DNA of 64,000 nt, from the NCBI GenBank assembly GCA_024336345.1, contig JANFOG010000010.1:682001-746000 (forward strand), read 5' to 3'. A program made the translations under genes and the position numbers. Below, piece after piece: positions 59,711-64,000 of this stretch. The DNA comes from Mariannaea sp. PMI_226. Lineage: Eukaryota > Ascomycota > Sordariomycetes > Hypocreales > Nectriaceae. The notes below the pieces were generated by a model. That model was given only the letters and a program-made list of their open reading frames with translations. It was not told where the DNA came from and did no database searches. The stretch's first letter is position 1. Each line of letters begins with the position of its first letter.

Positions 59711-61700
59711 TCAATCGTCAAATCCCTGAAACTCGTCACTATCCTTCCCGGCCTTCCCAGACTTCTCAGCCTTAGCTGCCGCTGATTCCGCCGCCATCTT
59801 GGCCTTGTTTTGCCTTCTAACCTCCGCAATCAAGTCGTTAAGCTCCATCTGTTTCATCTTCTCTTCATCCGTCATATGCGACACCCTCTCGGCCTCTCGC
59901 TTCTTGCGCCGCTTCTCCCGGCGCTCTACCCTCTCGTCCTCCTTCTCGTGCTTGCTGCTCCAGGCTTCGTTGTTCTTCCTCTTCCGCTTGCTCTCCTCTG
60001 CCTTCGCTGCCGTTTCTCCCGACCTTTCTGCCTCCATTGCGACCTTTCTAGCTTCTTCTCGTGCCTTCTCCTTGTAAGAGTACGTATCCCAGTCCATTTC
60101 TTGACCAAGACTCTTGTCACCTGTCCAACCCTTCAACTCAGGCATTCTCGGCATACGAAGGAGACCCCATGCATTTCCAAGGTCTGTCCAGTCCAGATCG
60201 GCCGCTCTGAAGATAGAAGTTGCTTGGTGTGCACCGTAGCTTCGTGCCCAACTCACAAACGCCTTCTGCGCCTTGTCGTACAGTGCCCTGTCCTCTTTGA
60301 CCAGATCTCGAATCTTTTTCGTTACCGCAGCTGCTTCCTCCTCCGAAGTTTGAACATTAGGTTTTTGAAGGGGGGTGATTGGCGTTTTTCGAATATCCAA
60401 AAATCGGACATAGTCCTCTTCTCGTCCCGGATGTAACATAACGACGGCCAAACCCTTTCTACCAGCACGTCCTGCTCTTCCGCTACGATGAATGAAGACT
60501 TTGGGATCAGATGGAGCGTCAATCTGCACAACGAGGTCAACTTGTGGGATATCCAAACCTCGCGCAGCGAGATCTGTTGTTAGGAGAATCGTCGGGGAAA
60601 CCGAGTTCAAAAATCGACCAAAGTTCTTTTCTCGGACCTTTGCTGGATGTTTTCCATGCAGAGGGACTAGAGAGAAGCCATCGGGTAGGAGTTGAGGCAG
60701 GATATGTTGTAAGTAGTCGACAGCAGCGCATGTAGACAGGAAAACGATACTCTTTTGGGGTCGCACAGGAAGCGTCTCCAGGAGTCGCACCAGAGCTGGA
60801 AGCTTTTGACTCGCAGGTTTCAACATGTATGCCATCTGAAGACTGGCGGGGGTTTTGCGATCCTCCAAAATGCCGCCATCCTTCATTTTGACTTTTACTT
60901 CAATCTTAACGGGATTTCTCAAACCAACCCGAATAATCTCGCCGACAGCTTCACTAACACTCGCGCTAAAAAGCCCGGTTCGACGTTGTTTAGGGAGGAA
61001 GGACAATATCTTTTGCAAATCAGGCTTGAAACCAAGGTCGAGCAGGCGATCAGCTTCATCGAGAACAAGAACCTCGAAGGAGGATTGAGGACAATGGACA
61101 TGCGAGGAGGAGAGGAGCTCGACAAGTCGACCCGGAGAGGAAATAAGAACGTTGGGGCTATGGCGCAAGAAGAAACTGAGATCCTGAGCCGGTGTCGTGG
61201 TGCCACCAACAAGCAACTGAGGTACGACGACAGGCTCAGTTGAGGCAGGGCGCTTTTCGTCGCTTTTCAGGTGTGGTAGGATCTCGGCTGACGGGGCATG
61301 GAATTGTAGGAGGTCCACGAGGACTTTGTGAATTTGAGCTGCGAGCTCTCTGGTGGGAGAAACGATGATGGCGGCAATGTGGTGTTTCTTGGTAGGTTCG
61401 GTGAATCGCAAAAGTTTTTGAACAAGCGGGATGAGGAAGGTAAGAGTCTTTCCACTACCAGTAACGGCCTATTAAACACACTCACGGTTAGCATTTAGAG
61501 GTTATTCCAATCGCAATCGAACATACTTCAACAACAACATCTTTATTGCCCATAAAATGCGGGATGGTGGCGGCTTGGACGGGTGTCATCTGTGTGAAAC
61601 CCATGGTTGAGACTGCGTCGAGAACCCATTCAGCGAGAGGGGGATTGAGGCCTTCCCAGGCGCGGAGATTCCGCTTCTTTTCGGGTTTACCCGAAGACAT
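59711..61700 (-). CDS. spb4: DEAD-box ATP-dependent rRNA helicase Spb4
   Basis: Model: exons 61700-61527 and 61468-59711 (58-nt intron), giving 643 aa; the junction reads [13 protein letters not shown]-motif region [14 protein letters not shown], motif I AVTGSGKT (59-66), PTREL, SSPGR, DEAD (195-198) followed by [18 protein letters not shown], and [13 protein letters not shown] are all present. This combination, with a C-terminal domain and a long Lys/Glu-rich tail, is typical of Spb4, which remodels 27S pre-rRNA in nucleolar pre-60S particles. The tail (about 500-600) is strongly charged and probably coiled. The start [22 protein letters not shown] fits the family; an in-frame ATG five codons upstream is less likely. 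Confidence 0.95.
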
Positions 61701-63806
61701 AATTGTAGATTTCACAGAAACAAGGAACTAGTAATCCCAAGGTATTCCGTCCTCTCTACACCGTTTGCGAAATTGTCTTGGAGGGGACTACGGCTTTGGT
61801 GATGGTCGCAAACATTTCCTACTTTCTAATCTTATCTTCACGTGGTTTACAAGGGTCTCGGCTGTGGCTGGTGGTCTCAAAATTTCATCGTGCATGTGGA
61901 TCGGGTGGCTTGTCTGCAACTCGTGGCTGAGCCGACGTTACGTACCTTTTTGACAGGTCGATTCAAGAACTGACTCAATCTCTGAAACATTGGAATCAGA
62001 AACAGGGATGTCGTGGCGCCAATAAGAAGCACTTCGTTAATTATAGGAGACATAATTTGGAAGTCCTTGAAGCAGTAATCAAGGTGACTGCTCCGTTCGA
62101 ATTCGTATATAGACCAAAGGAGAATTGAACATATCACCCTATTACTCCGGCGTAGAAATTAATTCACAATGATGATTATTCTTTCTGGCTGCTCCTGTCT
62201 GTTGCACCTTTCGTTCGTTGCATGTGAGAGAGGCAATTAAGATACTGATTCACTGCCCTTCTGAGAGGACAATCTCACGCCATCACAGTTATAGAAACTG
62301 CCTCGTACTTATAGACCAGGGTTGCGACAAGGCAGCCTGTTCTCCATAAACGAATACCAAAAAAAAAACCTTGCACTGTAAACTGCCGGCTATGGCTACG
62401 GCGGCACGGGTAAAAATTTGTTGAGTTTGTTCCACCGCAATTTTCTACCTCATTGCGGGAAAACCCAGTCATCTACATAGTAACACGCGCACAGAGAAGT
62501 ACCAATGTATTCAACAATGTCTCAGAAAGGAGGCATCACGATACTTCGACCACCACCAGGAAATGACCGCTTCTTTTCTTTTTACGCCATTTGGCCCCCC
62601 CTCTCTTAGTCCCCCTCCTTTTTCCCCTTCAAATGACGAGCAGTCACATGCCAGAAGTTGACAGAGGCCCACTGAGCTGCAAGTGTCCCCTACTAGTTGG
62701 AGAGACTACGGGGTGACTGACGTCCATTGAGGCGACGCCACAGATATGGACCTACCGCTGCCCGGCATGTCCCCGGCAAGCTAGAAAAATTGGTTGGGAC
62801 TGGGCGAAAATCAGAGAAGGACATAGAGGCGTAATTAAGCAATACCATTCGAGTGTCACACGACTCTAATTTTTTTTTGTCCTCTTACTGCCTCTGACTG
62901 ACCTTTTTTTTTTTTTTTAACCCTCTCTCCCTCTCTGTATCCCGGCCTGGTCGTTCTCGGTTTCCTTGTACCGGTACTTTCGGTTCACAGGTGTTGCTCA
63001 CCCTACCACATAGAACAGCCTAGTCAAAGTACCTCCACGAGTCAACGCTTCTCACCTCTTCCATCATCTTGTCACAAGGCCACACACCATAGCGTACAAT
63101 TGCCGTATGTTGTCGTGTGCCGCTATAGCCCGTATCTACCGCCCCTGTTCCTACCACTGCCACAATTCAGCTCCCTACTATAACCCATCTGTCGCATCAT
63201 GCCGCGGGGGATCCAACCTCCGCTGCATCCTTGTCGAAGTTCAATCTGGATCCGATAGACGCCCTCGTCCACCATTCGCCTCCGAGCCCTCCGGATCCCG
63301 AACCAGGAAGTAGCCAGTTGGCCACTACTCTGGCGCCCGATCTTCCCACATCTGGTATCGTGGGCCGCGATCCTCATCTCTCTCGTTATCAACAACACAA
63401 TCAACAAGAGCCTGAACCCAAACAAGAACATCAACAGCGCCAAAAGCAACATAGTGGTGTTTCTTCTCCTACTCTCACTCCTGCGCCTGCTCCTGTTCCG
63501 CGCCATCTGGGTGACGAATCCAGCCACGACGTCCCCAACGGCGATCTTCCAAATCAAGAATTTTTGCAACTTCGTCATCCTTCTCTGACACGGGACCACC
63601 ACCATCAGACCGAGTCTTTCCTCTCACACGCTGGCCCTTCATTTTTGACCTTCGACGCATCCACGGTGCGCTCTTCGCGTCGTGATAAATATCTCCACTC
63701 TACATCACCACCAACCTGCTTCTTTTGGCCCACGGGCTTCGACTCCCTAAGGCGCATTGTTGTTGGCACTGTCCGCTGTCCAGTCCTTCCTTTATTTTCA
63801 TTCGCC
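61701..63806. other. 2.1-kb divergent intergenic region
   Basis: Lies between the heads of spb4 (-) and the gene at the right edge (+). A T14 run ends near 62919, and the part from 62870 to 63100 is pyrimidine-rich, consistent with a promoter and leader of the plus-strand gene. Its frame is already open from 63129. No RNA gene seen. Confidence 0.5.
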
Positions 63807-64000
63807 ATGTCTTCCCGGTCAAGGAATATTCCCGCGACCCCTCGCGTCATATCCCCTAGCCCTACGCCCTCTGAGCACGAGGTTGACTACTCCGGCCCCG
63901 TAACTCGGTCTGCGGCCAGGAGAAGAACTCCGACGCCTCAACCCCTCGAGGAACGCTCTGACGAAGACGAGTCGGATAGCCCTGACCTCCGAAGGGCCCG
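63807..64000 (+). CDS. N-terminal part of an unidentified disordered protein, cut by the window edge
   Basis: From the ATG at 63807 the frame runs open to the end of the window (64 full codons). It begins MSSRSRNIPATPRVISPSPT and continues with SGPVTRSAARRR and an acidic ERSDEDESDSPD stretch: Pro/Ser/Arg-rich and disordered, as at the start of many fungal nuclear or membrane proteins. The same frame is open back to 63129 without an ATG, so a spliced, longer N-terminus is possible. I cannot name the product. Confidence 0.55.
   Translation, partial: MSSRSRNIPATPRVISPSPTPSEHEVDYSGPVTRSAARRRTPTPQPLEERSDEDESDSPDLRRA

Overview
This is a piece of a filamentous ascomycete (Pezizomycotina) nuclear chromosome. 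Genes carry short introns (about 50-115 nt, GTANGT-type donors, CTRAC-like branch points, AG acceptors), promoters and 5' leaders are pyrimidine-rich on the sense strand, and the proteins are typical fungal orthologues. The style of the proteins and the frequent GGTAGGTACCTACC and CTCCGTA motifs suggest a sordariomycete, probably Hypocreales; that placement is inference. I recognised no tRNA, rRNA, CRISPR array or intact transposon by eye.

Layout. 0.3-1.4 kb (-): acidic nuclear-type protein of unknown function. 7.0-8.9 kb (+): CENP-Q/Fta7 kinetochore protein with an AT-hook array. 10.0-11.3 kb (-): secreted Thr/Val-rich wall-type protein. 16.5-19.4 kb (-): Rtp1/TANGO6 HEAT-repeat protein. 22.0-23.7 kb (+): secreted App1-family (DUF2183) phosphatase-like protein with a GPI-type tail. 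23.7-35.8 kb: gene-sparse tract rich in GGTA/TACC and simple repeats, in which I find one two-exon 113-aa cysteine protein (28.4-28.8 kb, -). 35.8-52.4 kb is the dense housekeeping core: Prp43 (-) and PRMT5/Skb1 (+) share a divergent promoter, followed by an alpha/beta hydrolase, alanine-glyoxylate aminotransferase and exportin-1/CRM1, all (+). 54.0-55.5 kb (-): Zn2Cys6 transcription factor. 59.7-61.7 kb (-): Spb4 DEAD-box helicase. A gene running off the right edge begins near 63.8 kb (+).

There are no operons and no biosynthetic cluster. Several genes share a broad theme of RNA and nuclear traffic (Prp43, Spb4, CRM1, Rtp1, PRMT5), but nothing shows they are physically co-regulated except the divergent Prp43/PRMT5 pair. 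Exon structures were rebuilt by hand from reading frame, splice signals and family knowledge; all closed models are in frame and end in a stop codon. The best leads are the small conserved-looking cysteine protein, threonine at the leptomycin B position of CRM1, the AT-hook array and ATG-only first coding exon of CENP-Q, a 12-bp palindrome of paired GATAAG sites in the Prp43/PRMT5 promoter, and the nearly empty 12-kb tract. I saw no clear undescribed multi-gene system.
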